Positions 21,655 through 37,985 of a DNA stretch of 64,000 nt are shown one piece after another. The DNA comes from Corythoichthys intestinalis. Its lineage: Eukaryota > Chordata > Actinopteri > Syngnathiformes > Syngnathidae. The notes under the pieces were generated by a model. It was not told where the DNA came from and searched no databases. It saw nothing but the letters and a program-made list of their open reading frames with translations. Positions within the stretch are counted from its first letter, which is position 1. Each line of letters opens with the position of its first letter. The position numbers and the translations under genes were made by a program. The DNA is taken from the NCBI RefSeq assembly GCF_030265065.1, contig NC_080410.1, forward strand, positions 36,833,398-36,897,397, in the 5' to 3' direction.

Positions 21655-24600
21655 TATTGTATGTATGATCTTTATTCCGGAATCTCACAGTGGGTCCATA
21701 GCACACACACACCAACAAAGAGGAAAAGAATACCGTACATACGGAGACATAATAATAAAGTGACTCGAAAGGAAAAAGGAAAATAAAACAGAACAACAAG
21801 GAAGCACTGGCTATCAGTGCACAACAAACAGGCTTTTGTGCCAATGGCGCCACAGGCTCGAACTAAATCTAAAGCTCATTGTAGGGTCTGTTAAATTCAT
21901 TATAATATTATTACAGACTCATTTAGCCGACACATGAAGCTGTACATCAATTTTCTTAAAAGTGCCTTAAAGGTGGGTAATCCAGAGCTAACAAATAATT
22001 GACTGGCGCTGTACCATTTAGGCACACGCAGTAACAGCCTCAGGGCATCATTGTAGGCTACATTTAGCCTCTGCATGGATTTAACTGTGTACCTTGACCA
22101 CAGGTGAGCAGTGTAAAACGGTGTGCAGTATGCCTTAAACAGCGAGGTCTTAACGTGGGGGGAGCACATAAAAAAATCTTTTAAGCATATTTGCCTGTGC
22201 ATAAAGTTTACAACATTGACGATGAAAGAAAGAACTGAGGGAATATAGCCGCCCTATCTTCTTTAGAACGGACAATCGTGATATTACTTTTCTCTGCGTT
22301 ATATTTGATGTCAAAATGATCACCAAATTTGGAACATATCGAGAGTAACTCCTGCAAGCCGGCACCGCATGGGGAAAGCATCACATCATCTGCGTACATA
22401 TGATGGTTAATGACAGTGCCTCCTACAACACCTCCCGTATTACACTTATTGAGTCGGCTGGATAAGTCATCCATGAAAACATTGAACAAATACGGAGAGA
22501 GAATTCCTCCCTGTCTCACACCATTACCTACTTTAAAGCAAGCAGAGACCGAGCCACCCCATTTTATGCGAACAAGTTGATTTGCATAACAGAAGGCCAG
22601 AATACGGATTATGTATTTGGGCACCCCTCTTTGTGCCACCATAAAAATAAGTTTGCTGTGATTGATCCGGTCGAAGGCTTTCGATGAGTCAATGAAGTAT
22701 AAAAACATTGTTGAGTTTAGGCTTCTATATTTAAACTAGGGATGTCCCGATCCAGGTTTTTGCACTTCCGATCCGATACCGATATTGTTTTACACTTCCG
22801 ATCCGATACCGATACTGGCCGATACCGATACCGACCTATCTGAGCATGTGTTAAAGTTTAAAGTTATTTAGCCTCCTTACTTAGTTGTCAGACTCATGTT
22901 GAAAAAGGTTTTAGTACTCTTGATAACAACTAGCCAGCTGAATTAGGTGAGTTTGAATAACACACAACAGTTGGTAAGAAGAAACTGACCTGTTTACTCA
23001 GTGACAAACACAAAACATTATAAATAACAAACAGAAATGGCATAGTCAGTCAGTAAAACGTACAAATAATATTGTAAACTGTCTTAAAAAAAGCAAAACA
23101 CACCAACAACCTCAGTGGAAAATCCCACAAATCCCCCAAGCTATTAGACCTTTTTAATGTTTCGTGCATTAGTTACAAAAATTGTATAAAAAGCCTCTCA
23201 GGTTTAAATAAACGACTATTTCAGTATCAAGTTAACATTTTAAAAGAGTAAATAAAATACTCAAGTCCCCATTCTGTATCAGCAGCTAAAAACTACACTA
23301 AATTCATTTAATTTTGCGAATCAACTGTTAAAGTTGTTAAAATTGCTCCCGTTATTCCATAATTCCCCTTCTGTCTACTTTTGACATGTGAAACTGTTTA
23401 AAACTGTTTTGAAGATCGATTGAAGTCAAGATTTTGCCGATTTAGTAGTATTTTAGATAAAAGTTAATTAGGTTCGCTTGGAAGGTTCACAACAGCCTAC
23501 TAGGGAAGTCTTCTGCTTTAAGATGGCGGCTGTTTACTAACGCATCTGGTTTTCAATACTTCAATGTCGCTAACGCAATCGAGTCTGTCGTTTTGCATCT
23601 AGTTCTATATACATATTATATCTATTATCTCCAGTAAAACGACGTTGACGTAGTTTGTAGCGGCTGTCAGCAGCAGTCAGGTATTCTTGTGTTTTTTATC
23701 CAGCGACATGAGTTGAGCTAAAGCCGTGTGTTGAGCATTGGCATTACCCGGGTCTATGACAAGCATTATGTTTACTTTCGGGACGCAATGCGGTCAGTTT
23801 CTCATTGCGTCCCGAAGACCGCGCTGTGTATTAGTTCCGCTTTACTTGACATATTTCAATAATCGGAATTTGGATGTCTGAGAATCAAGGATGTAATGAC
23901 GGCTGGGCATGTTGTACCGTGGTTCTAAGTGTTGGATGGTGCGTCTTTACTCACGTGAGGTAATGGCTCGTCATCCAGAATGAATTCTTCGGCAATGACT
24001 CTTGTTATTCCCTGGGCTTTGGGACTGTCGAGTGCCAGTTTGTCACGCATAGCAAAAGTTTCTGCCAGTGTTAGTTGCGTAGGACCTTTCTTTTTGTCTT
24101 CGGTTTTCTTAACATACTCCTCATATTGTTTGTGGTGGTATTTCGCTAAATGCTTGATTAGGTTGGTTGTATTAAAACTTCTTACAGCTTTACCACTACG
24201 CTTGACTTCATTGTGGCATATGTTGCACTCTGCCTCTTCGTCTTTGTTGTCCTTTAAGGTAAAATGATCCCACACAGCTGACATTTTTACCGATAAAGTC
24301 TGTCGGTACATTGGGAGACGGTAATGTAAATGTAGTGTGTTGAAGGTGTGCCGTAAAATGCGGACCGGATTTTAGGGAAACCGAAGCAAAAACTGGAATG
24401 GATTATGTAAATCGGTGCGCTGGAAAACCCGGACCGGATTTAAAAAAAAAAAAAAAAAACTGGATCGGACGTCTGGATCGGAATTTTTCCATGTTCCAAT
24501 ACCGATGCGCATTTTATTGCCCATATCGGCGTCCGATCCGATCCAAATATCGGATCGGGACATCTCTAATTTAAATAATAGCTCTTTCAAAGCAAATATA

Positions 24601-24790
24601 CACATGTCAGTTCCATGTTTCCTTTTAAACCCGAACTGATTGTCGCTTGTCAAAATAAATGAAACAGTTCTACCCAGTATGATTGACTCTAGAACTTTAG
24701 AGAGCACACTGGCCAGGGCAATAGGTCTGTAATTATCTTAACTATTGATTTTACCAGCCTTGTCTTTTAAGATAGTATATTTTTATATGA
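21655..24790 (-). mobile_element. LINE (non-LTR) reverse-transcriptase remnant split by a hAT
   Basis: On the minus strand, 24707-24572 reads MLSKVLESIILGRTVSFILT and NQFGFKRKHGTDMCIFALKE. After the inserted hAT it continues at 22708-22208 with FIDSSKAFDRINHSKL, the GNGVRQGGILSPYLFNVFMD block and MYADDVMLS (the catalytic YADD). A further frame at 22202-21900 (MHRQICLKDF…YNDALRLLLRVPKW) is the C-terminal part, out of frame with the previous one. The copy is 5'-truncated and dead. Clade not assigned; it differs from the L2 copies elsewhere here. Confidence 0.88.
22737..24568 (-). mobile_element. hAT transposon with BED-finger exon, inserted in the LINE
   Basis: Ends tagggatgtcccgatccagg and (complement) tagagatgtcccgatccgat; TSD atttaaac/atttaaat (22729-22736 and 24569-24576). 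A minus-strand frame 24311-23925 (128 residues) has a BED zinc finger: residues 9-60 include SAVWDHF, CNICHNEVKRSGKAVRSFNT and NLIKHLAKYHHKQY (C-x2-C … H-x4-H). The catalytic hAT region is missing, so the copy is non-autonomous. Confidence 0.9.
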
Positions 24791-25369
24791 TGAATAAATA
24801 AATTTATAAATGAATAAAAGTTTCCAGCTTGGTTTCATTGACCCGTAACAAAATTGTCCAAATATATGAATAAAATCTTGGAAGAAAAATGTGGCGGCAG
24901 ATGGTGTTGATGATTAAATTTTGTAACAGCGTTCCCAAGTCAAGGTCAGAAACACCAAATGCCCACATTTGACTTCTGAAATTCTTGTATGTGATCTACA
25001 CATGTTGAAAATGTGTTCTTAAATAGAAAACAAAAGGAGCACTCAGAAAGAGCAGACGTCCACCAAAGCAGCCAAATGCAAAGCATCGTCATATTTGGTA
25101 GCGTGGGCACCTCTAACACGAACCCTTACCAACATGCAGACAATACAGAGTCAAATACTGTATATAGCATTTTTTAATTTCAATTCAAACATACAATTGG
25201 CAGCAGAAATAATTATACCAAAAATAAACCTACTAAATATTTTATTTATGTTTCTTGCATTCTTGCAAGTTTGCAAAAAAACAATATGAGTGAGTGAATT
25301 ATGTGCTCTGATTCACTGATGAAGGAGGAGGAGACGAAGAGGAGGAGGAGGACGCTTCGCTTGCTGTGC
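24791..25369. other. Intergenic upstream of parvalbumin A
   Basis: AT-rich sequence with no repeat boundary recognised. If the exon 1 proposed at 25370-25458 is right, the promoter of gene A would be here, but no clear TATA or MEF2 motif is seen. Confidence 0.4.
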
Positions 25370-25458
25370 TGAGGTGGGGAAACTCTCCCTGCTGACAGAT
25401 GCGTCAGGTTGCTACTTGCAAAAAGCATCTCTGACACGCCAGTGGGAACAAAAGAACG
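25370..25458 (+). promoter_or_regulatory. Candidate non-coding exon 1 of parvalbumin A
   Basis: A repeat-free, GC-richer patch ends in a good donor (aaagaacg/GTAAGC at 25459) just before a large repeat block starting at 25534. If that block (25534-28339) is removed, this donor lies only about 200 bp before the acceptor (ctccctcag, 28460) of the ATG exon, similar to gene B's 420-bp intron 1. No clear TATA or MEF2 motif precedes it. This is inference from position and splice signals only. Confidence 0.33.
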
Positions 25459-25702
25459 GTAAGCATCATGTTTATTTATCCTGCAGCTATTCAATTAACT
25501 CAATAACTTTATTAGATAAGATATCAAAAACACTAGGACTGCCATAAACGATTGTATTGATAGTCGACTAATCAATGGTAATTTTTTCTGATGATTCAAC
25601 TAATCGGTTTGTGTATAAACCATGTTTCATTTAGTGTTGTATTAAAGTGGGTTTTACATTTTACAGTAGTTGGAAAAGAGCAAATAAAACTAAATCAAAT
25701 TT

Positions 25703-25733
<31 letters not shown>

Positions 25734-26153
25734 TGCGCTGAGAAAAGTTAGATGGATGCTGTTTCTGTATCATTGTGTTCCAAAACAAGCAGAGCTTTGA
25801 AAATATCTCATTTTGAGCCATTCAAATGTAATCATGTACTCTCATCAAGGACTACAAATCAAAAATGATTTCTTTTTTGTGTATTTTTTTGCTTCGTGTT
25901 CTTTTTTAAAATGCTAAACATAAATTAAGATAACAAATTAAAAGAAAGTGTTTACTGAGATCTTTTATTATGTTGTTTGTTTAATTAAGACTTTTTAATT
26001 GAATAAAATGTACAAATAATATGAATAAAACATAATATTTCTAGTTTTTCCCTTTTTTTGCTTTTTTTTTTTTTTTTAATGTAAAAAGGAATATTTTTAG
26101 AAAATTTATAGAGAATATCTTAATTATATTTTTCAAATTTAACCTGTTTTCTA

Positions 26154-26737
26154 ATACCGTATTGGCCCGAATTTAAGACGGCCTTGATTATAAGGCGACC
26201 CCCTTTTTTTCAAGTCTCAAGTTTGAAAAAAGACTTTTTGAACACCAAATTAATTTTTATACAGAAAGTAATTACAGTACATCTGAAACAAATGATTATA
26301 ACAATATATTTGAGAGAAAAAGCATGTTATTTTGCCTCATTCAAATCTTAATATCTGAACATTTAAATATGTAAACTAAAGTGCAATCACATTCGTAAAT
26401 GAATGGCTTCTGGTTTTTGAAATGTAAATAAACCAATCTATTGTGATAAAACAACAAAATTGCAATAACTGCATTAACCATCAAAGTGAAGTCTAACTGT
26501 AACTGTAGTCTTGAAACAAATCTGAATAAGGAAAAACATTGCACTAAAATAATGCAAACTGGTTAAACTTGAGAGTAGCTGAGATCTGTCATGACAGAAC
26601 ATCGCTTCAATGATATCTGGCGCCATCTAGCGTCGTCAATGGGTATAACGTCTAGACCCCGAATATAAGACGACCCCCATTTTTTCAATCTTATTTCAAT
26701 GCGAAAAACACCGTCTTACATTCGGGCCAATACCGTA
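26154..26737. mobile_element. MITE with 'cgtattggcccgaat' inverted ends
   Basis: Left ccgtattggcccgaatttaa, right ttcgggccaataccgt; these are inverted repeats of about 27 bp (gtaagacgg/ccgtctta continue inside). Short, AT-rich and non-coding. Flanking taat on both sides suggests a TA-type target. Confidence 0.75.
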
Positions 26738-27397
26738 ATACAATTTTAAGATAAAATATTACATGCGAATATTTTCAGGGTTTTTTTTTTTTCACTTGAA
26801 AATTTTTTTTTCTTTTTTTTAAAGGGATCCTCTATTTTTAAGACAAGTAAATCTTAAAACATAAATGTTAGTATGAGTTGTAATAATTTGATATTAAAAC
26901 CCCTCTTAATGTTTTTGTTTTAATAAAGTTTGTAAAATTATTTTAAGTGATAGGTCGCCATTCTTGTTACGTCGCAGTGCGTGGCGTCACTGGCCCCGAA
27001 TGCCGAAATTCCAGCTTGTCACTCGTTAGCTTTCCCAACATGTCGTCAGTTCTGCCCTTCCTATTTGAACCAGATCTGAAAAGTGAAGAGCAGGACAGCA
27101 CTGTCGGTCGTTCACAAGACGAGCTTCAGGGGAAAATGCGTGCAGCAAATACCTGATAAGACAAAAGTTGGGCAAAACTGGTGATGCGAGAGAGTCCTGT
27201 TGGGAACTCAGGTTGGGAGCGAGAGTGCATGCTGTTGGGATTCGGGAACCCCGGTTTTATTAGCAGATATTCAAGGTAAGCATATTGCATTTTCAAACGT
27301 TTTCCCAATATAATTATGTAGATTGTTAGCATCCAGAGCTGTCGTGTGCTTTACATACTGTACAAGAGCACACCTTGTGTAATCCAGGTCTTGTACA

Positions 27398-27917
27398 TTG
27401 TAACGCGTGGTAGCTAGGATACGTGTATAAAAGTACCAGAAAGGGGTGAAGCTTCCACTTATGCACATTTATTCACAAAAAATAATATTTCCACCTTGAC
27501 CACTCTTCACTCGGGAGCTCAGCAGTACGCAAACACGCATTCCCTGACGAACTCCAACATTGTTGTAAGGTCCACGTCAGAGTCACAGTCGTCACTGTAG
27601 CGTGCCATAGTTAGAATTAGACCGATCCATGGCAATATCGCAGCCGCGATTAGGCCATCGATTCCACAAAATAGACTGATCCGAAAAGCCGCTGTGGGAC
27701 CGACGAGTAAAAATAAATGGACTGATCCAAAACCATTATTGCAGACGCGATGGGACCCTTACTTGACTGAAGATCCAGGAAAAATGTTCGGGCGCCAGTT
27801 GTAACGCGGGGTGGGTAGGATACATGCATACTGGGACCAAAAAGGGGGGGAAGCTTCCATTATGCACATTTATTCACTAAAAATAATAATTCCACCTTGA
27901 CCACTCACTTCACTCCC
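27398..27917 (-). mobile_element. Short LTR-retroelement fossil
   Basis: Two direct repeats of about 115 bp (27398-27513 and 27799-27917) flank about 285 bp. Both end, read on the minus strand, in gcgttaca. Directly beside the right repeat, 27785-27797 reads on the minus strand as tggcgcccgaaca, the usual lysine-tRNA primer-binding site. The arrangement LTR, primer site, short interior, LTR fits a small (TRIM-like) or largely deleted LTR element. Broken; no gag or pol coding seen. The repeats differ noticeably, so it is fairly old. Confidence 0.7.
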
Positions 27918-28488
27918 CTTTTTTCCATTTGACTGGAAATTGCATCCAAAAGCAGCACATCGTGGCATTTTACTTCGCGAGTTTAGGCAGCAATAAGCAA
28001 TTGTTGAACACGCTACACATTTGGAAACATTGACGTCATCACTGCGAGCCTGCAAACCATGGCGTCAACTAACGGTCAAAATATGGACTAAATATTATAA
28101 AATATTGCCATTGAACATTTTATGTGTTTCTAACAACATATTTTAGTACAAGAGAACAATTAGAGCCCACATGTATTTAAATCAGAGGATAACTTTAAAA
28201 TAGAAATGGAAAAAAAAGTCAAGATTTTGGACATATTTTAAGTAACTCTTCTCTTAATAATGATTCAACTATCAAAATAGTTGTCGATTAATTTGCTCAT
28301 CGATTAGCTGTCCATGAGTTGATTCAGCGTAGCAGCCCTGTTGTATACTCTTCGCTTGTGCGTGCTTTTTCTACCCACTTCTCGTTGTTTAAAACAGAAA
28401 GTACCTTTCGCACACTTTGCCTTGACAGTCACTTGCGTGCATGTGCGTGACTCCCTCAGGCAAGCGCAGAGCAACGAGGAAAAGGACC

Positions 28489-32665
<4,177 letters not shown>

Positions 32666-32779
32666 ATGGGAATGGGTTGATCTCAAAAAGAAGTTAGGAA
32701 TAATTTCTGGGATTTTTTCCCCTATATCATTCAAACTCTTTTCATTTAAAAAAAAAAAAAATCTTTTGAAAGAATAAAC

Positions 32780-33701
32780 AAGTATTTCACTTCAGCTCTC
32801 AACTTAGAATAGAATAGAATAGAATAGCCCTTTATTGTCATTATACAGTTGTACAATGAAATTTTGGAGCATCTCCCTTTGCAGTGCATGACAAGTAAAA
32901 ATCACAAAAGTGACCTGCAAGAATAAAAGTATAAAATCTAAATAAATATAAAATGTGTATGAGGTAGTCCTATGTTCAGGCAGTGCAAATAATTGAAGTG
33001 AAGTAGCAGCAGTTGACAGTGAAGGCATTGAATATTGCACATTATTATTGTACGTAAATAAGTATTGCACATAGAATATGTGTGAATAGAAGTAGTAGCA
33101 GTTGACAGTGAAGCATTGAATATTGCACATACTAAGTATTGCACATAGTATATTGAATGTAAATGAATATTGGACATTGGGTGATGTGGTGTTACATACG
33201 GCTCTTCAGGGTGGAGATGGCTTTATCGAAGAAACTGTTCCTCAGTCTGTTTGTTCCGAGGGAACCACGGATAGAAACACTTTAGTTCTTAAATGATAAA
33301 CGTTAATATGAGTTAAAATAATCTGATATTTAAACCCCTTTTGATGTTTTCATTTTTATACAATTTGTAAAATTAGTTTCACTAGAAGGTCGCCATTGTT
33401 GTTGACGTCGCAGGGTGGTGACGTAACTCGGTTATGCTGCCGAGCTTCCAGAGTACGACTCTAGCGGCATAAACTTGTCATCTGTTCAGCCCTTTCAATT
33501 TGAACCCGAGAGGAACGTTAATGACAATGACAGCACTGTCGATACTTCGCAAAACGAGCAGCAAAAGCAAAATGAGCAGAAAAGACGGGATGAGACAAGA
33601 CAAGAGTAGGACAAAACCGGTGTTCTGCCAAAATGTGCTACACCGGTGAATTTAACACTCAAAGTGCTACCGTGTGCTTTCAGCTTGTTTTGTTTAGATC
33701 A
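32780..33701. repeat. LINE-type 3' tail with (agaat)n and unassigned repeat
   Basis: (agaat)n at 32805-32826 precedes agccctttattgtcattata, a widespread fish non-LTR 3' end, running to about 33240. 33240-33620 resembles the 26820-27130 interval (gataaacgttaatatgag, gtcgccattgttgttgacg). No coding. Confidence 0.6.
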
Positions 33702-34100
33702 GGGGTCCCCAAACTTTTTCCTGTGAGAGCCACATAACTTTTCTCTTCGATGATGAGGGGCCGGGGTCAGTTTGTAACAGAAAAAGTGTGATGATTGCAG
33801 GAGTGCCTAAATGTAAAAAAATATTGTTTTTCAGAAAGCCACAATCAAATAACCCTTTCTGGATTCTTCACGGAACAAAAGTAAATAAAATAAAAATAAT
33901 AATATAATATAATATAATATAATATAATAATAATAAATAATAATACCACTATTAATTAAATAGATAATAACCAAATAACCCCCTCTGAGTTCTTCACAGA
34001 AAAAGGCCAGGAAATAAATAACACTATTTAGAAAAAAATACAAATAGAAATTTAAAAATTATTTTACTTTTATATAAATGGTACTAAATCTCTTTGGAAA
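33702..34100 (+). mobile_element. hAT MITE fragment ('caggggtccccaaac' family)
   Basis: Begins caggggtccccaaacttttt and matches 57689-57960, including the (aatat)n run at 33897-33928. The far end is not found, so it is truncated. Confidence 0.7.
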
Positions 34101-34876
34101 AAAATAAAATTAAAAAACAATTAAATGCTCATGGATTTCTTTAAAAAATGCTTCCAAATTTATTTGGATCTCTTTCCAAAACTTCAGGACGAGTAAGTAA
34201 ACCTGCACTTTTAAAATGTGGGCCATGTCCCTTCCTTACTAAAAATTAGTCAATGTGGAGATGCGCTGCAGGAGCTATCCACTATCTAGTGCTGAAATCA
34301 CACTCAATAAAAGTCTGTGCTGCACTCAAACTCCTCTCGTCTCTTTGTTTTTTCAAAAGAGTTCTGCCATCTCCTGAAGTGAAAAGGATGACCTCCATTG
34401 GCCACGACTGTCTTTTCCTGTGTTCAGTAATTCCAGTTCACCGTTTCCCAGAAGACAAAAACCTGCTAGGTTCTGAACCTGCTTGCTGCTCTCCTTGTCG
34501 GTCGAAAGTCCAGGAAGTGATCAATAAATGTACTTATCATTTCATGACGTTGTCTGGGTATTATTATATATCACCAGCACCGGCAGTCTCCATGGATTGG
34601 ACATTTCGCGCAGTCAATGTCAACCAGTTAATAAATGATCTGAAAATAGATGTCAAATAGACAAAATGAATGAAGTAAAAGTAATTCAGAAAACTGCTCC
34701 TTTGGTATTAAAAATAAATAATAAAAAAAGTCAAAATAAAAAATTCTATTAACAGTGTCAACCTTTCTCAAGTGCAAAAAAAATGTCAATCCATGAATAA
34801 AATAAAACACAACATTCTAATGACCGGGGCAACCTTCCTCAACTTCACATGACAACACTTCTTTATTGATGCACTC
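34101..34876. other. Intergenic; unrecognised
   Basis: A 135-codon frame at 34253-34660 has no recognisable domain and no splice or promoter context, so I do not call a gene. Confidence 0.4.
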
Positions 34877-34909
34877 CAGTGAAGAAATAAGTATTTGAAC
34901 ACTCTACTA

Positions 34910-35681
34910 CAGTGTATCACAAAAGTGAGTACACCCCTTAGAAACTACGTACATCCCTAAATGTCCAAATTGAGTACTGCTTGTCATTTTCCCTTCAAAA
35001 TGTCATGTGACTCATTAGAGGAGTGCTGTCAGCATTGCTGCAGAGATTGAAGAGGTGGGGGGTCAGCCTGTTAGTGCTCAGACCATACGCCGCACTCTAC
35101 ATCAAATTGGTGTGCATGGCTGTCACACCAAGAGGAAGCCTCTTCTGAAGACGGTACACAAGAAAGCCCGCAAACAGTTTGCTGAAGACATGTCAACAAA
35201 ACACATAGATTACTGGAACCATGTCCTGTGGTCTGATGAGACGGGCGGGCTTTCTTGTGTACCGTCTTCAGAAGAGGCTTCCTCCTGGGGTGACAGCCAT
35301 GTACACCAATTTGATGTAGAGTACGGCGTATGGTCTGAGCACTAACAGGCTGACCCCCCACCTCTTCGATCTCTGCAGAAATGCTGACAGCACTCCTGTA
35401 ACAAGTCACATGACATTTTGAAGGGAAAATGACAAGCTGTACTCAATTTGTACATTTAGGGATGTACGTAGTTTTTAAGGGGTGTACTCCCTTTTGTTGC
35501 CAGGGGTTTAGATATTAATGGCTATATTTTGAGGGGAAAATAAATTAACTCTATTATATAAGTTGCACACAGACTACTTTTCATTGTGTCAAAGTGTCAT
35601 TTTGTCAGTGTTGTCGCATGAAAAGATATACTTAAATATCTGCAGAAATGCGAGGGGTGTACTCACTTTTGCGATACACTG
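34910..35681. mobile_element. Palindromic Tc1-derived fold-back element
   Basis: TIRs cagtgtatcacaaaagtgag and its complement, flanked by TA. The interior is a giant palindrome: 34944-35171 and 35246-35475 are reverse complements of about 228 bp around a 74-bp centre. The arms are transposase coding sequence (VSAQTIRRTLHQIGVHGCHT, KPLLKTVHKKARK), and the centre reads DYWNHVLWSDETG, the first DDE motif. Confidence 0.88.
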
Positions 35682-36413
35682 TATTTTGCAAGTTCTCCCA
35701 TTTAGAAATCACAGAGGAGTCTGAAATTTTCATCGTAGGTGCACGCCCACTGTGAGAGACATAATCTAAAAAGAAAAAATCCAGAAATCACAATGTATGA
35801 TTTTTTAAAATCAATTTACATGTGTGATACAGCCACAAATAAGTATTTGAAGACATGTCTATCAGCTAGAATTCTGACCCTGAAAGACCTGTTACTCCGC
35901 CTGTTAAAATTCCACCTCCACTCCATGTATTATCCTGAATCAGATGCACTTGTTTGAGGTCGATGGCAGCATAAAGACACCTGTTCACCCCATACAATCA
36001 GTAAGACTCAAACTTGCAACATGGTCAAAACCAAAGAGCTGTCCAAAGACACCATAGAAAAAAATTGTTCACCTCCACAAGGCTGGAAAGGGCTACAGAA
36101 CAATTGCCAAGCAGCTTGGTGAAAAACGGTCCACTGTTGGAGCAATCATTAGAAAATGGAAGAAGCTAAACATGATGGTCAATCTCAATCAGAGTGGACC
36201 CTTATGTAAGATATCACCTCGTGAGGTATCAATGATCCTAAGAAAGGTGAGGAATCAGCCCAGAACTACACGATAGGAGTTGGTCAATGACCTGAAAAGA
36301 CCACCGTCAGTGACCACCGTTTCCAAGGTTACTGTTGATAATGCACTAAGACGTCATGGTTTAAAATCATGCATGGCACGGAAGGTTCCCCTGCTTAAAC
36401 CACCACGTCTTAA

Positions 36414-37191
36414 CACTAGAAAACCCAGCAGAGGCAGACTCGGCTCTTTCTTTCTGAAGACAAATACTCCTAATATTCCCATGCCATGGCCGATTTGGCC
36501 TCTTCTCCGGAAAAACCCAGAGTTGGCCAAAATGATCCAAGTGCTTTTGAATTAGCAAGTCGTTGTCCGACAGGCAGCAACCATTCATATGTAAATACAA
36601 CCACTAGACATAAATTGTGCTAGTATGCAGCTCAAACGGAAGGGAACACACCACGGTTGCACTATTCATGTGATAGTTTGTGTCAGTTCAAGTAAAGCTA
36701 CATTTATTTATGGAAAACTGAAAAAATGGCCCAAATGTGTACATTGTTTTGGGAAAAAAAGGTGTTTTAGAACTATACAGTTTGAATGTAAAGCAGGAGT
36801 TGTGTCTATAGTTTTGAAGGACTGAATCAGGGGCATGGATCATGAATTTAAAATACACGTTTACGCCATTTTTTCTGTTTTTGTGTGTAGAGTATAGAAG
36901 AAGTGAGTTTAAAAAAATGTGTAAAAAGTGTAAAACTCCATAAGTAATTATAGCTTGACTTGAACTGACACAAACCATCACATGAACAGTTCTCCGTTTG
37001 GGCCGCATACCAACACAATGTATGTCTAGTGGTTGCACTCTTATGAACGGCTGTTGTCTGTGGGACAACGACTTACCAATTCAAAAGCACTTGGGTGATT
37101 TTGGCCACCTCTGGGTTTTTCCGGGGGAAAGGCCATATCGGCCTTGCTTGGGACTATTTAGGAGTACCAGAATTCTCTGGGATTTCTAGTG
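36414..37191. mobile_element. TTAA-flanked fold-back element (piggyBac type)
   Basis: TTAA duplicated at 36410-36413 and 37192-37195. Ends cactagaaaacccag and (complement) cactagaaatcccag. The inverted arms extend about 240 bp, sharing gacaacgact/agtcgttgtc and ttcaaaagcacttgg-type segments. The interior is AT-rich and non-coding. It interrupts the Tc1 transposase. Confidence 0.85.
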
Positions 37192-37985
37192 TTAAGTTTG
37201 CCTATGACCATTTGGATGATGCAGAGGATTCATGGGAGTAAGTTTTGTGGTCAGATGAGAGAAAAATATAACTCTTTGGTCATAATTCTACTAACCAAGT
37301 TTGGAAGAAGAAGAATGATGAGTACTATCCCAAGAACACCATCCCGACTGTGAAGCATGGGTGGTAGCATCATGCTTTTGGGGTGTTTTTTGCGCATGGG
37401 ACAGGACGACCGCACTGCATTAAGGAAAGAATGACTGGGGCCCTATATTGTGAGATTTTGGGGAAAAACCTCCTTGCTTCAGTCAGAGCATTGAAGATTG
37501 GTTGTGCCTGTACACAGCCAAGAAAACCAAGGAGTGGCTCCGTAAGAAGCATAACAAGGTTCTAGCATGGCCTAAACCCAATAAAAAACCACTGGCGGGA
37601 GCTCAAACTCTGTTTCTCAGCGACAGTCCATAAACCTCACTGATGGGTGGGCCAAGATTCCTTCTGCAGTGTGTGCAAACCTGGTGAAAAATTACAAAAA
37701 GAAACGTTTGACCACAGTAATCGCAAACAACAGCTACAGTGCCAAATATTAACATTTGTTTTCTCAGGTGTTCAAATACTTATTTGCAGCTGTAACACAC
37801 AAATAAATTGATTTTTAAAAAATCATACATTGTGATTTCTGGATTTTTCTCTTTAGATTGTCTCTCCCACAGTGGACATGCACCTACGATGAAACTTTCA
37901 GACCCTTCCATGATTTCTAAGTGGGAGAACTAACCTAACCCTAACCCAAAATAGCAGGGTGTTAAAATACTTATTTTCTTCACTG

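Larger units (their letters stand above)
25534..28339. mobile_element. Large degenerate repeat block in presumed intron 1 of parvalbumin A
   Basis: Starts taggactgccataaacgatt and ends gcgtagcagccct, with imperfect inverted gattaatcgac-type inner repeats at both ends (25560s and 28285s). No clean TSD, so it is old or chimeric. It holds a MITE (26154-26737), a stretch resembling the 'gggctgtcaaacg' family interior (26820-27000), an LTR fossil (27398-27917) and an (AT)n run at 25711-25733. Confidence 0.5.
34877..37985 (+). mobile_element. Tc1-type transposon with two nested insertions
   Basis: TIRs cagtgaagaaataagtattt (left) and its complement, aatacttattttcttcactg, at the right, followed by TA. 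The transposase begins at 36021 ([14 protein letters not shown]) and includes [20 protein letters not shown] (HTH), LKRPPSVTTVSKVTVDNALR, then after an insertion DSWEKVLWSDERKI (about 37230-37268) and WKKKNDEYYPKNTIPTVKHG. Frameshifts and stops are present (near 36064, after TTR at about 36270, and in the DDE part), so it is inactive. Fold-back elements at 34910-35681 and 36414-37191 were inserted later. Confidence 0.88.

Noticed and set aside
32666-33700. A hidden normal exon 5 (DEF…VKA type) for parvalbumin A
   Set aside because: I looked for an acceptor followed by agttc and a VKA-like end downstream and saw none; the 32613 exon is the only phase-compatible one.
34253-34660. 135-codon open frame between parvalbumins A and B
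   Set aside because: No recognisable domain, composition or splice context; lies in intergenic repeat-rich DNA.
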